Notes: generated by a model not told the origin, from the letters alone. A stretch of DNA of 64,000 nt from Isoetes taiwanensis (GCA_021234155.1 JAJEKV010000290.1:188001-252000); one strand, 5' to 3'; shown: positions 1 to 11,673, numbered from the stretch's first letter. Program-made: numbers and translations.

Positions 1-1390
1 GGTGTCGGTCATGTGCATCTGCAGCGGGAGGAAAGGGTGACACCAATGATGCCAAGCTAGGGGGAGCGAACCTCTCTTCACGTATAATCACGGGTATGTG
101 CTGCGGCCAAGCTCTCCCAGCTCATCAAACATCGACCTCGAAGCACGAGGCTCTATCACATCTTGATGGAGGTGAATGTGTGAATGAGCAGTCGTCTGCG
201 GTATGTCCTCAATATCTGGGACTTGTAAATGCGGGCGTGATGTAATGATGGCCCTGTCCAGTCGGCGTGCTATGCTGTGAGGACGACATGCCACTGAAAT
301 GCAAATCTGGTGTCTCAAAGGCTGTAGCGCGGATTCGGCTGCTCCGCATGCTTGTAGGTTGAATCTTTGCCGTCGATCTTTGTAGATGCGATGGGCTGCT
401 CCCATACGATTATTGCCCCCCTTCTTTTGCTCCTCTTCACGCACCCGGTAGCAGCCGCTCCGTCTCCCACCGGTGGCCAAGGGCAGGAGGGGGCTCTGCG
501 ACATCCGGCTCATCCACTCATCTGCGGTACCGTTTCATCGACATCCTCTCGGTGGTGCGTCACGATGATCATGGCACGGGCCTCACGCAAATTATAGAGG
601 TGCACCACCTCCGCGTATGCCACCTGGCGATCTTTGAGGCGAGCTGTCAATGCCTCATCACGCCCGGCCGGGATAATCTTTGCCAATTTGTAGAATCTGA
701 GGCATGGAGCCATCACGGACCCGGTCGTCCTCGTCGGCACCTTTGTCTACGCCTTCGCCCTTTTTGCATTAGCTCTTGCCGCTGCTCATTTGTCCTCTGC
801 TTGGAGTGCGAGTTCATTGAAGCTCCCTCTCCTCATGTGAGAGGGATGGTACGCGGCAAGGGTCATCCGGGGGACGACCCGCGTTCGCTGGCAGCCACCA
901 CATATCTCGTGATATGCATTATGGTGCCCAGTAGCACCATCCTTTGTCGAACCCCCAGGGCCGGTTCACCGTAGCTTGTCCTTTGTATGGGGGGACTGGA
1001 GTCGCGTCTACCGGTACTAGTAAGTGCCCAAACTATGTGTGCCCGCGGGCGTTTTGGGGCCCAGAAAGCGACAATCAGCCATATGCCTCGATATTCCCTG
1101 TCAAACTTCCATAATCGCCTAGGCTAGCCTATCAACCATACAAGTACAAATGAAAAAAACTCTAAAGACACAACTATGCAAGCTATCTAATGGGGAGTCG
1201 GCGGTGCTTACCAAAAGTGATGTACCCAACCATGCGGCTGTCCCGGCCGGCGTGGTCGGGGAGCCCCTCTAGGTCCATCCCTATGCGACTCTCCTGCGTA
1301 AAGATCTCTGCCCCATCGGTCCGTCGCGCCATATTGTAATGCCCGCTTGGGGAATATGCCGAATGTGTTGATAGTAAAGGTTCTGGCAAG
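1..1390. other. Unassigned moderately GC-rich stretch
   Basis: I recognise no gene here. Short frames exist on both strands. A minus-strand one at 510-740 has a charged, helix-prone composition, and another at 1,183-1,389 reads like a genuine protein fragment, but neither matches a family I know. The base composition resembles the transposon relics further right, so decayed transposon coding DNA is the likeliest content. This is inference. Confidence 0.3.
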
Positions 1391-1416
1391 TCCGAGGACG
1401 TGGTGTCTAATTTAGG

Positions 1417-1551
1417 AAAATCGAACGTGACAAGTTAATGAAGCAAAGAGATGAACTTGAACGTGACAAGTTTACAGTAGTTGCATCATTGAACAAGCAG
1501 AGAGATGATCTACTGAATAACCTAAAAGTTATGGAAACTGAGAAAGCATAG
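1417..1551 (+). pseudogene. Coiled-coil coding relic
   Basis: A 44-codon open stretch with no start codon reads as a strongly charged helix (KIERDKLMKQRDELERDK, then NKQRDDLLNNLKVMETEKA) and ends at a TAG. The heptad-like spacing of hydrophobic residues and the lysine/glutamate richness are typical of coiled coils. No family can be named. It is probably one exon of a decayed gene or transposon protein, and no partner exon was recognised nearby. Confidence 0.35.
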
Positions 1552-1954
1552 AATATAAAACCTTTTTCGAGAATATTGAGCGCACAAAATGTGGTTAAAC
1601 TTTGGAACTTAATAAAAGAACTCAATGGCCAAATGCACCATAGGATTCAAACCTAGGCACATCTACATGCACGCATAAAAGATATATTTGGATTTGCATT
1701 TTCCATATCCAACTCCTACCTCACACTTCCTCCCAGAATCTCTACAATGACAAAGAAAAACTACCTTCTTGCATCTCATACACAAAGCAAATCTAATTAT
1801 CATAAACAACACCACCTATACATCAAAGTGTTGATGTCATCATGTTAACAATACTAGAGCTGAAGACAAATACAAAATCTAGGCATATCAAGACACAAAT
1901 GGGTACAGATTAAATACCTTATGGATGCAATCAAACACTTCCAAAACTGGAAAC

Positions 1955-2040
1955 TGGAAGATGAAGGCGAAATGAAGGAATTGAAATGGAGGCGAAATGA
2001 AGCAATTGAAATGAAGGTGAAATGAAGGAATTGAACTGAA
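1955..2040. repeat. GAAGG/GAAATGAAG minisatellite
   Basis: About four imperfect units of roughly 16-27 bp built on GGCGAAATGAAGGAATTGAA lie directly before the palindrome cluster. Confidence 0.6.
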
Positions 2041-2141
2041 AATCGCTTAAGCAATTTTGCCGGGCCACGCGCTTTCGGCGTCGGCGTAGCGGCGGGCAGA
2101 GTTCCCGTCGGCCGTTAACCAAAATCGCTTAAGCGATTTTG

Positions 2142-2174
<33 letters not shown>

Positions 2175-2374
2175 GTTTCAATTTTAAGCTGCGATGCGCT
2201 CGGCCTAATCGCGGTAGTCTCGCGGCGGGTGCCTCGTCGCGACTTCTTGGCGTGCACCGGTAAAATCGCTAAGCGATTTTGACTTTTTATTATTTTTTTT
2301 CCGCGGCATTTCGTGGGGCCTTTTTTCAGCGGGAAAATCGCAAAAGCGATTTTTCAAAATCGCAAAATCGATTT
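2039..2374. repeat. Cluster of AAAATCGC...GCGATTTT palindromes with a T29 tract
   Basis: Five related palindromes lie within 340 bp: 2,039-2,058 (one mismatch), 2,121-2,140 (AAAATCGCTTAAGCGATTTT, perfect over 20 bp), 2,262-2,280, 2,334-2,353 and 2,356-2,373. The DNA between them is CG-rich. A run of 29 T lies at 2,146-2,174. Fold-back potential or dimeric protein binding sites are possible. No gene is associated. Confidence 0.8.
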
Positions 2375-2399
2375 GATTTTCGGTATGAATTGATTTTGG

Positions 2400-4300
2400 G
2401 GAGCCAAACAAGACCCCGAATCTTTCCGGCGTCTGCCGCCATCGCCTATTACTGACTTCTTTCCAAAGAGTTCATCGCCTTCAATTTTTCCTATTCGTTA
2501 CAGGATGAAGAACATGTCGCCTACATCTCTGTTTTGAATTTGCATATTCCGCCTTGATAGATACATGCATGAGACTGTTGTGTAGGTTGCCTAATGCAGC
2601 CGTATTCTGGAGATTCAACACGATCTTTTGCTGCATCGATCCTTATATTTTTTAATCGTAGAAGTGGTCTTTGGCATTTTCTTGCAGGTGAAACAGAAAT
2701 CTTGTTGTTGATTAGAGCACTACATAGGGATGAAAAGCTGGTATGGATCATTATTGCATGGAGGTTTTTGTGCTCATTTTGAAGTTTATTTGTCTAGATT
2801 TATATATATGACTTCAGGCATTTATTCGATAAAACAATATATGATGCATAGATGCCCTTGTCTCATGCTGTTCAAGGGCATAGCTCAAAAGTTCGTAGCG
2901 CTGAGATACTCTTTGCAAAGGTCTTAAGGGAAAGGTAATCCTTCTTGTTGTTCTAAGGGTGAGTGAAGGCTATTGGTTTTAATGGGCAGTAATAAGGAAA
3001 GAATCAGAGGTGTGAAGTGTTTCTAGTCCTTGAAACATGGCGTTAGATAGAAAGTACTAGCCTGAAGATTAGAAGCTTCCAATTATAGCTAATCTGAAAC
3101 TCATGCTTGCCTTGCAGGGAGACAACCGTTAAATTATGGCAGATGCAATAGGGCTATGTTACCAGCAACAAGTAACCATAGTTTCTTCTAAAGTAGATGT
3201 ATGTCTGTACCAGTGACGATTTGACTAATCATTTGACCTATCAACTATTATTGTAAAATAAATCAGTTATAATTGAGTATGGGTCGTTGGTTTCTCAGAT
3301 TACATAGATTAGTTCGTAAAGTAGACTAACCTGAGATATAATAGTCGTTCTCTACTTGCTTTTGATTATTAGAGCTCTTACTGTAACTGCATTCTTGGAT
3401 GGTCATGGACTGCATAAAGGACAGGCCATACAATATTGTGCAATCTGTCTTAAGAAAAATAATAAAAGTAGCTTAATATTGTCTAACTTCACCTGATGTT
3501 TGCGTTTCTTTTCTAGTTAGTGAGCATGAGATACTTTGAAGTGCAATCAGTTTTACAATTAAGTGCAAGGTAATTCAGGTTGTGGAGATATCAAAGTTAT
3601 CTATCTAGAAGGTACCTATTTCTGTAAATAAGGCTATTGTGGACAGAGACGTAAGAAGCTTGCAAGTGTAGTACTATAGAAATGTGGTATTGTGAGCACA
3701 GCTATGACAATCGAAGCATCATCTAAAGATGCACTTTTTCATGTGCTTATATAATTCTGCAGATGCAATTACATTTTAATTATTGTCCCCAAGTGTTGTT
3801 AAGTACCATTTATAAAGGTTGCTTTGCTCAGTTGATATATCAAGCATACTTATATTAAAATTTGCCCTACTACAGAGACACCTTTGCCATGTGACATCCA
3901 TTACTTTTGGATACAACACTGTTATAAAACTATACTAGCTTGGTCACATTTCACTCTATAACAATGTTGACAACATTGCCATAAGTAGTACATAAAATTT
4001 TAGTGGGCAAAAATTATCGCCATGTGTTCTACACAAATCTTTGAGTGACTGAATTTTATCGCCTTTCAAAACTTTTATAATTCTCTAATATTCGCCACAA
4101 AAGTTATAGTCACTTGCTGATAGAATGCCACAAAAATCATCACTGGCCCTTGGTGAAGGAACTTCATGATTTTATCAATACTAGATATCACATAATTGAG
4201 TGTCCACTATCAAGCTGTTATACTAGTTGTAACTCTGAAGGGTTGCTGCACAATGCAGTCTCGTAAATCCTAACGAACAAAAACATTGGATCTTTTATAC
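2400..4300. other. AT-rich stretch without recognisable gene
   Basis: The frames are short and none resembles a known family. AT-rich, intron-like sequence runs throughout. I see no repeats long enough to list. Confidence 0.4.
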
Positions 4301-5515
4301 TTTCAACTATATGGTGTGACGCTCCCAGAATCTATATGATACTCCCATCGTACAGATACAGGGAATTCCTCTCCCGTGGCAACTACATCAACATGGAAAG
4401 GCCCTCCGTCTAACTCGGACCACTTGGGATGGCCAATCGTCCAGGTGAGGAACACGAAGGTGTCATTCATCCCACGTCCTCTGTGTGAATCCTATACAGC
4501 GAAAGTGTACATACATGTTCGCACACAACAATCATGCTCAAAATAATATACCACCACGAAGGGTGGCCCATCCATCATCATCATCTACATGGTAACACAA
4601 GTACAAGATAACATAAACAATATACCATAAACAAGGGCTCTACCCTGTGCTCAGACTCCATGGAGTCGACTGAGGGTCGGGGCCTCAAGATAAAGGCAGA
4701 CAGGGGTATAACATGGCGTTGGATGGCATAGAACAATGGCTAGGGTAGTCCACTCCATCCGCCCCTCCTGTGCACACTTTGCAGATAGGCTGAAACATGC
4801 TATGGCATGATTGTAGCCTTCTGGAGACGCAATCTCATGGAATCACCCTATGAGACTACTCCAGGTTACATCTCCCCAGTCCGATGAGGCAGGTCAGGGA
4901 GACATCCTCTCCCCGGGCATGACGGATCCCTAGGTGTGCTAGAGAACACGTGCCACGTCAGTGACCCCCATACACGTACCCGACTTACTCTCCTAAATCT
5001 AAAGGCCGACTCACCTGCCCGACTTACTCTCCTACAATGTGTTAAGCTTATAGTTGGTCACTGAGTGTGGGCCGAGTATGGGTCTGACACTCTTTGGGTC
5101 CATGTAGCTAGCTAGGCAAGACCCCACCCCCGTTTCACCATCATACCCGTTATCTGGTGCTGAATCACAACATAGCATCCACAGCTAGGTGGGCTCTTGT
5201 GCACAAGCCGCAATTATTGGGTCGTAAGGGTTCTAGCTGGAGACATCTCTACTTCCAGGAAGCTTTCATATCTCTATCCTCCCTTAACCCTAGACACACA
5301 GGAGAACAGAAAGAGAGAACACAATCATAATCAAAGTATCCATTATAATCTTAATAATACGTAAAAGAGAAATTAACCATTCCATCTAATCAGAGAAGGG
5401 TTAGCTGAAGCACAGACTATCTAGGGACTAAACCATGGCCATATTGCCCGAGAATTTTATTCCCATTAATGCCCGAGGGCCAGAACGTTATCTCCCTTAA
5501 CACGTTGCTCCGAGG
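4301..5515. other. Unassigned, possibly retroelement-derived noncoding DNA
   Basis: There is no sustained reading frame. The start of the stretch (TGTGACGCTCCCAG at about 4,315) looks like the first bases of many plant LTRs, but I found no matching second LTR, primer-binding site or pol motif, so this is only a hint. Confidence 0.25.
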
Positions 5516-5586
5516 GTGCTATGAGCCTCCGTAATAACGCCCTAGGATGTTATGAGCCTTCCTGATAACGCCCTAGGGTGTTATGA
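5516..5586. repeat. Tandem repeat of about 36 bp, two copies
   Basis: Two imperfect copies share the blocks TATGAGCCT and ATAACGCCCTAGG. Confidence 0.7.
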
Positions 5587-5644
5587 CTGTTTTAGGCATA
5601 AAAACCCAAAGACCCAGGGTGTTAATAAGGACAAAATAATCTTC

Positions 5645-5863
5645 TCAAACAGTGGAACATGACAAGGTAAGGTTATCGGTCTGGCCGAGGCCGATAACCA
5701 AAAATGCGTGACCGAGGTTGTACGTCCGAGGCCAGATATTTGGCACGTAAGGCCAAGGCCCGACCAAATATATGGGTGGAATAGTACTGATAATGAGTTA
5801 TCAATACTCCTCATTATAATGATAATAATTAAAAAACTAGGACTCTCGCTTTACACAAGAGAG
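5645..5863. repeat. Dispersed repeat, copy 1 (partner at 6,954-7,165)
   Basis: This stretch shares GGTTATCGGTCT, ATAACCAAAAATGC and the right-hand block ending in a short inverted pair (GACTCTC...GAGAGT) with the sequence at 6,954-7,165. The LINE 3' end at 5,864 begins immediately after the GAGAGT, so this copy appears to have been the LINE's insertion target. Confidence 0.65.
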
Positions 5864-6165
5864 TAAGATAAGATAAGATAAGATAAGATAAGTCTTTTAA
5901 CGTCCACGGGAACCCAATCGGGTTATGGGACCAGAACAGAAAAAAGAGGGCATGAGCCCTCACAAAGCTCGGGGGCTGTCCCCCACAACAAATTACAAAT
6001 AATAACAAACAAGAAAATAAGAAGGAAACTAGAGCGAAACTAGAGAGTACATGGCTATATAGTAACTGCACATGGGTCAGGTGGCCACTGATCCCGAATG
6101 ATGGCTTGACCTCCCCTATAAATGGCCCACTTCCGCTGCAGGCGAGCCTCACGCACACGACATAA
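5864..6165 (-). mobile_element. 3' end of a LINE, minus strand, with (CTTAT)n tail
   Basis: Read on the minus strand, a short coding tail (KWAIYRGGQAIIRDQWPPD at about 6,080-6,140) is followed by a 3' untranslated region. That region holds two perfect hairpins: 5,972-5,985, five G-C pairs, and 5,947-5,962, GAGGGC paired with GCCCTC. A terminal block then reads GGTCCCATAACCCGATTGGG and GTGGACGTTAAAAG (5,894-5,932), and the tail is a CTTAT pentamer repeat (5,864-5,893). The same terminal block occurs at 23.35 kb and 58.38 kb. The 5' limit is not clear, so this is a 5'-truncated copy. The element class comes from the shared end with the LINE at 18.4-23.4 kb. Confidence 0.7.
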
Positions 6166-6169
6166 TTCT

Positions 6170-6950
6170 TCTTTCCGATCTCTAATTTGTCTTTGGGGTC
6201 GAGGTCTTCGGGCCGACGGAGAAGGTGGTTCCTTTTAGATGGTTGCTATGTCGCAAGATGTGCAACCGAGAAAGAGCATCTTGAAATCGGACCAGGAGGT
6301 GGCGAGGGGGCGATCGGCCGCCTTGCTCCAACCCAATGGGCGAGACACTACCATGTGTTTGGATGTGCATCACTTGGGTAAAAAAGCATCTGCGTCATAC
6401 GTAGCAATAGAATCACTTTCGTCTCTTGAATACCTACGATACATAGGTTCAAGGCAAGAGTATGCTCACGTGGTCCTAGGCGGCTCGGAACGGAACCTGC
6501 GTGTGCAATGAGTCCTCGGGCGAGGCATATGTGGACCCACTGTACTATGTTATCATCCTTGGACATATCATTCACATGCTCTGGTAGCGATATATGTGGA
6601 TCCACGTACCTGTTATCATCCTTGTGCATATCATTACCATGCTCGGTAGCGAGTGCGGGGGCCTTTGTCTTCCGAATCTTGTGAATTACTACCATGATCT
6701 ACGGACTATGACTCCCGGTTGTAGCAACAACTCTAGAAGTTGCACCGGCTTTGTAAGGAGTGGCGAGCAAACATTCTTTGTGATAGTAGCGGTGGAAGCG
6801 GTATGCATGATACGGAAAGGATATACGGATCGCGGACGGGCGCATCGAGAGCAACAAGCCTATCGGGGCCATATCTAAGGGCGCATCGAGGGAACTAAGC
6901 GTGGATCCGGGTCGGGATGATGGGATGGCCGAGGCCCAAAGAAAGGGGCT
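6170..6950. other. Unassigned stretch with one 60-bp direct repeat
   Basis: I recognise no gene. At about 6,531-6,655 two imperfect tandem copies share ATATGTGGA, GTTATCATCCTTG and ATATCATT...CATGCTC followed by GGTAGCGA. Short frames on both strands have no recognisable domain. Confidence 0.4.
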
Positions 6951-6953
6951 GCC

Positions 6954-7165
6954 ATAAGGTAAGGTTATCGGTCTGACTGAGGCTAATAACCAAAAATGCA
7001 TGACTGAGGCTGTACATATGAGGCCATGCATTTTTGGTTATCAGTTGAGGCAAAGACCGATAACCACCTTATCGGGGATGATAACTAATTACCTCCTCAA
7101 CGATAACTAGTTATCACTCCTTAATTTTCGGACTCTCCGTTTACACTAGAGAGTCCGATAAATGT
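6954..7165. repeat. Long inverted repeat and dispersed repeat, copy 2
   Basis: The arms GGTTATCGGTCT (6,963-6,974) and AGACCGATAACC (7,054-7,065) are perfect complements. The inner arms ATAACCAAAAATGCATG and CATGCATTTTTGGTTAT are also perfect complements. The fold extends through AAGGT and ACCTT to about 7,071. The left half and the right flank match 5,645-5,863. Confidence 0.85.
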
Positions 7166-7504
7166 GATCACTACGCCCTATGGCAGAATTGAAATTCACA
7201 TTCGGATAAGCCATGAATAAAGGATGACTAAGATAACCAAGAATCGGATTTGTTCATCCCCATAAGGTTGCCAAATTATCTTTTAGTATGATTTTGGCAG
7301 TGGTTTGGCGAGAAAAGGGGGATGGGCCTGAATATTGTATATTTTTTTCTAATGGTTAGAATTAGAAGATTTTGCTCTGAGTGCAGACTTGCCTTCCTGG
7401 TGTGCTATGGCCGTGTGGCCGTGGCTGGAGATGATGCTTGCTAACCGCGGATTATGGCACGTAGGCTATGGCGCTGATGGCTTCTTGTTCGGGCTATGAA
7501 TCCG

Positions 7505-7745
7505 GAAATTTGAAGCCCTCTATTTGAGAAGTTTGAATCCGGAAGTTTGAAGCATTCTCTCATGCAGTCCGATTTAGAAGCTTTAGAAGTTAGAAGCTTT
7601 AGAAGTTTGAAGCTTTAGAAGCTTTAACAGAAGTATTTTATGCAGTTCTAACTCTCATGCAGTTCTAAAGTTTGAAGCTTTAGAAGCGATGCAGGCCGAT
7701 TTCTGGAGCTTTAGAAGGTTGGCCGATTTCTGGAGGTCGATTTCT
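7505..7745. repeat. GAAGCTTTAGAAG-type degenerate simple repeat
   Basis: Interspersed copies of GAAGCTTTAGAAG, GAAGTTTGAAGC and TTTCTGGAG occur without fixed spacing. Confidence 0.5.
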
Positions 7746-8700
7746 GCAAAAAGCTTGGCTTTCTGGGGTTTGGATACATGCTCGGTTTATAGCTATGGCC
7801 TCCAGTGCAGATAAGCGAACAATGCCTCATGTGTTGCATTTGCGGTTGTTTCTTGCATTTGGGAACCTAGTTTGCTCAGCTTTGTTGTTCAATCATGTAC
7901 TTTCTACTGAAATTTCTGTTGAAATTGCAGTGCTGTTTGTGCTCTTATCTGTTCTGCACTCTTCTTTGTTCTTATCTGTTCTGCACTCTTCTTTGTTCTT
8001 TGTTCTTTTGTGAATGAAATGGTGTTCCTGCATTTTTTATGTGTATAGATTGAAGTATATCATGTATGTATATATACGTATTTTAAGCGTATGGGGTGCG
8101 CAAGCTTATACGTGGGTCTGATGTGGAAATTGCACAGCCCTTGATTTGGCATATTCATGGAACTATGCTTGGATCCAATGATAAAAAAAAAACAATAAGG
8201 AATGAACAAGATACACACACCAACAAAGCCCGGGGCACAAAAGCATCTGACTGCTGGTTCTGATTCTGGGCATAAGAATATTTGGTTTCCGTTTTGGGGC
8301 TCAAGAGGCGCTTCAGATTGAGGGCGGCTATTTTTCCACTGATTGGGCATTTGGAAACACCACAGGCTTAAAAAGCCAAACAATTCCTTGGTTCTCGCTT
8401 GACCGATCAAAATATCGCGTAAGTAACTTATCGACCAATAAGTTAGCATGCGACACAGTTGAATTTTCCTGGCAATCCATTTTCCAAGAAGCTCGTAAAC
8501 AGGCTTCTCAGATAAGCAGTCTTGGTCAAAAGTAACTTAGGCCTAAAGATGTTACGTTTCACCTGCTAATTCTGATTCAAGTGGATCCATTAAAAATTAG
8601 TCAACAAAATCTAGAGCCGCGAAGACTGAGCCTCTTTAAAAGCCTTCAATTTCTGAATTCCGGCATCGGCTGAAAGCGAAATCAAATCACTGGTCTTGTG
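7746..8700. other. Unassigned intergenic DNA
   Basis: A 27-bp direct duplication (CTTATCTGTTCTGCACTCTT and flank) lies at about 7,940-8,000. The rest holds only short frames, including a minus-strand 129-codon one at 8,060-8,449 with no recognisable composition or motif. Confidence 0.4.
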
Positions 8701-8713
8701 TGGCAGATCAGAA

Positions 8714-8960
8714 ATGAAGATGAGGCTCCTCAATTTGAAAAGCTCCAAGTATACCAAAGTCGGGAAGCAAAGGGAGGACGATTTTGTGAGCAAAGGGTTT
8801 GTTGGTGTTTATGTGGGGGATGAACGCTTGAGATTCTTGGTTCCTCTTGAGTGCTTTAGGCACCCCTTGTTCTTGCCATACAGGTGCTTTGGTCATTCCT
8901 CCTTGTGATGCTACATTGTTTGAGAAGGTCTTATCATCTATCATGTTTAATCCATCCTAA
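8714..8960 (+). pseudogene. SAUR-family auxin-responsive protein, broken
   Basis: SAUR proteins are small, usually intronless, auxin-induced plant proteins that promote cell expansion, largely by inhibiting PP2C-D phosphatases. The N-terminal part reads from ATG at 8,714 and contains the SAUR core: SKGFVGVYVGDERLRFLVPL followed by ECFRHPLF. The C-terminal SAUR signature (ALVIPPCDATLFEKVLSSIM, ending at TAA 8,958-8,960) is present but in another frame. Between them about a dozen residues are missing, where a SAUR normally has the helix after HPLF. A deletion plus frameshift has therefore destroyed the gene, because the original frame stops at 8,906-8,908. An intron with a lost donor is a less likely explanation, since SAURs rarely have introns. 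Confidence 0.8.
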
Positions 8961-9273
8961 ATTCATGTTTAGCCATTCATTAGCATCAACGATTTTGATT
9001 TATAAGAATTGTCCCTATGCTTCTAATTATTTCATTTGGAATTGGGGACAGTATTTCACTCATGATTTTGCCTAGATTTCAGATATATATTATATGCAGA
9101 ACCGTAGTTAGACTATATTTTTTGAGTGATTTGAGCTGCTTGTTGGGCAGTCAAATAGGATCCCAAAAACAACTTTGGGATGTGATTATTTTGACGTTGT
9201 TGTGCATGGTTTTGAGCTGGGAAGTTCATGCATTGGGCGGCATGAGGAGCCTAATTTGCTTCGATTCTTCTCT

Positions 9274-9337
9274 GGTCGTTTGATATTAGGCTAGATTGAG
9301 AGATGGTCATTTGATATTAGGCTAGATTGAGAGATGT
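9274..9337. repeat. 32-bp tandem duplication
   Basis: Two adjacent copies of GGTC(G/A)TTTGATATTAGGCTAGATTGAGAGATG differ at one position. Confidence 0.85.
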
Positions 9338-10290
9338 AATGGGAAATCAGATGTGGGAGCCAGCGAAGCTGCTAAGCTCATGGAAAATGGCGATTTCAGA
9401 GCTGAGCTGCTAAGCTAGTGAGGCTAAGCTGCCGAAAATCCAGATTTCAGAGCTAAGGTGCTCTAGTTTTTTATGGTAGCTTGAAGCGAGGCAGAGTTGT
9501 GATGGGCCTATTGCCGTATATGGTGGGGGCGATGGTTGGAGAATGGTTGCAGGTGGAAATATGAAGCTGCATCTGCACCATTAGAAGTGGCAGACATATT
9601 TTCAATGGAAAATGTTGTAGCCGTTCATGTGGCACAAACGAGGGCATATTCCGCAGATCAATGGCCAGGAATAAGATAAGGAATGAAAAATAACGTCCTT
9701 TATCTCACTATATCTCTACATTTGCCATTCTTTTGAGATAATAACAGGGTCTTCATAGTGTGCTAAAGCCAAGTGAATTACCAATAAGAAAACAAAGCCT
9801 CGTGGTTTGCGTGACAAATTGGTTACAACTAATTCATTGCCTCAAACTCCAAAATGAGCATCCAGTGTATTAGATAGATCTTGACTCACACCCCTCAAGA
9901 TAAATGATGATGGTACCGATATGCTTGTTCAACCATGACAATACAACTATTTGGAGGGTGTAGGCTTTTTCAATCGATTTGGACGATGAGTTTGTATTGC
10001 ATTGGACAAGATACAATAGTAAATGGACTTTTGTTTACTGAGGAATTACACACTTTTAATACCACATGACTATAATAATGCCATTGTGACAGCTTAATTT
10101 CAACAAAAAAAGGGGGGTACAATTCACATAATATGTAAATGACATCATGCTTGCCAAATGTGATGTCATATCTCTAATATATAATTGTAATAGGAGGGAT
10201 AAGGGGCCAGCTTAAATGTTGTTTGTGAACGTATATGTCTATGTTTAGGTTTGTACACGTGGATGCACCAAAAAATCTAAGAAGGTTGTA
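9338..10290. other. Unassigned intergenic DNA
   Basis: I see no coding or structural signal beyond AT-rich sequence. It leads into the heat-shock-type promoter. Confidence 0.4.
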
Positions 10291-10295
10291 GGGTT

Positions 10296-10387
10296 TTCTA
10301 GAAACGGCTCTTCTTCTTTTGAAACGTCTAGCTTCTTCTAGAAGCGCCCGTTACAATTCTAGAAGGATCTTCGATTTTATATAAAAA
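10296..10387 (+). promoter_or_regulatory. Heat-shock-element cluster with TATA box
   Basis: Three copies of TTCTAGAA (10,296-10,303, 10,336-10,343, 10,357-10,364) form the core of heat-shock elements (inverted TTC/GAA triplets). Further TTC and GAA triplets lie around them. A strong TATA box (TATATAAAA) follows at 10,378. This is the arrangement of plant HSF-regulated promoters, with the expected start site near 10,405-10,415. The downstream frame is not a recognisable heat-shock protein, so the promoter may be a remnant of a lost gene. Confidence 0.65.
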
Positions 10388-10403
10388 GGAACAATACGGC
10401 AGT

Positions 10404-10922
10404 ATGCATAATCCAACAACCTGGATCCAAGCGGCCTATAGGCGGAAAGCTAAAACCCTGAGCTCTGTTCTTGCTGGATTGAACAAAAGTGCAATTAAAA
10501 GCAGCATGTTCTTGAAGCCTTCGATTTGTGGGCAGATCTACGGAGCAACAGGAGCAAAAAAAAATAGAGCCATACTTTTCTTTTGGGACCATCGTTTTCA
10601 AACCTCCAAGCCATCGTAACCATTGCAGTCTTCCTTTCTTGCATCCTTGAGCCAAGCAAGTTTTGCAAGTCCATATCAAGGCAAGAAGCTCCACCTTTTT
10701 TCTTTTTTTGGTTTTATGGAGGCAGCGCAGAAGCATGGCAGAGGAAGAGTCAGTTCTTCTTTGGCCTTTGACAATGACGGATCCAAATATGGTACATATT
10801 TTGTTCAGCTCTGCGGTGCGGTTCTGCGATTCAGATTCTTAATTCTCATCCATATTTTTTTGCACACATTAGCTTTTCCATCACTTCTTTGCAAGAGTGT
10901 TTTTCCTCTTTGCTTGCGGTAG
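10404..10922 (+). pseudogene. Unrecognised frame behind the heat-shock promoter
   Basis: Reading from ATG 10,404, a frame of 71 codons rich in serine, lysine and alanine (for example TLSSVLAGLNKSAIKSS) ends at TAA 10,617-10,619. The same frame then stays open for about 100 more codons to 10,922, including SSSLAFDNDGSKYGTYF. One in-frame stop therefore splits a frame of about 170 codons. The N-terminal composition would suit an organelle-targeting peptide, as in organellar small heat-shock proteins, but no alpha-crystallin domain is visible. The identity is unknown, and the position just downstream of the promoter is the main reason to list it. Confidence 0.3.
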
Positions 10923-11673
10923 AGCTCAGAGAGTAACAACAGTATGGAGCCTCAAGTAAAAGGGTTTGCAACCATCATCATCTCTTTTCCACAGTCCAAT
11001 TTCGAATGTTGTTTGCAAGAAAAACAACTCAAAAAGAGGCCTGGATTCTTTCTGCTGCCGCAATTTTCGAATCATCTCTGGAGTGGAGATGGCAAGGAGT
11101 TTGTTCGGTAATTGCAAAGGAATATTTGTCGAAGACCAATAATGGCAGAATATTAGGAAGCCATATATTAGAATCTATGGGCCAACATATGGGTGAAAGT
11201 ATGCTGGTGGGTAGCAAAAAAACGCGACCCCAGCACCAGCACCCAAAATACATTTTTTTCCAACCGTCAAACATATTTTTCCCACCCTTCACCTATATAG
11301 TACCACCTATATTCTGCCCGTCTATTAGATCTAGCCGATTACCCGTTTATACAATCATTACGTTTTGCAGCCCCGTAATGAATCACGACCCGCAATCACG
11401 GAACCACTAGACAAGCGAGCGAACTTTAATTTGTGTTTTTCCAAATCTATCTTCCCCAACTTTCTCTATTAGGCCAAGCAACCCGCGAATTTGCGCTCTC
11501 AGTTCCACATTAAACAAACAGATCAACCCGCGGTAAAGAAGGTGATTGATCGTAGCCCGCTCAAGCGGTAATTCCAATGGAACCCATTTGTCGGGTAAGC
11601 AAAAGCAACAAAACAAAATTTCTATGGGTTTAGGGTTCAACCACTGTTAATTCGATTTTCTTGCATTCTTCAG

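Noticed and set aside
8060-8449. 129-codon minus-strand frame
   Set aside because: Composition is low quality, there is no motif, and it overlaps A-runs and noncoding repeats.
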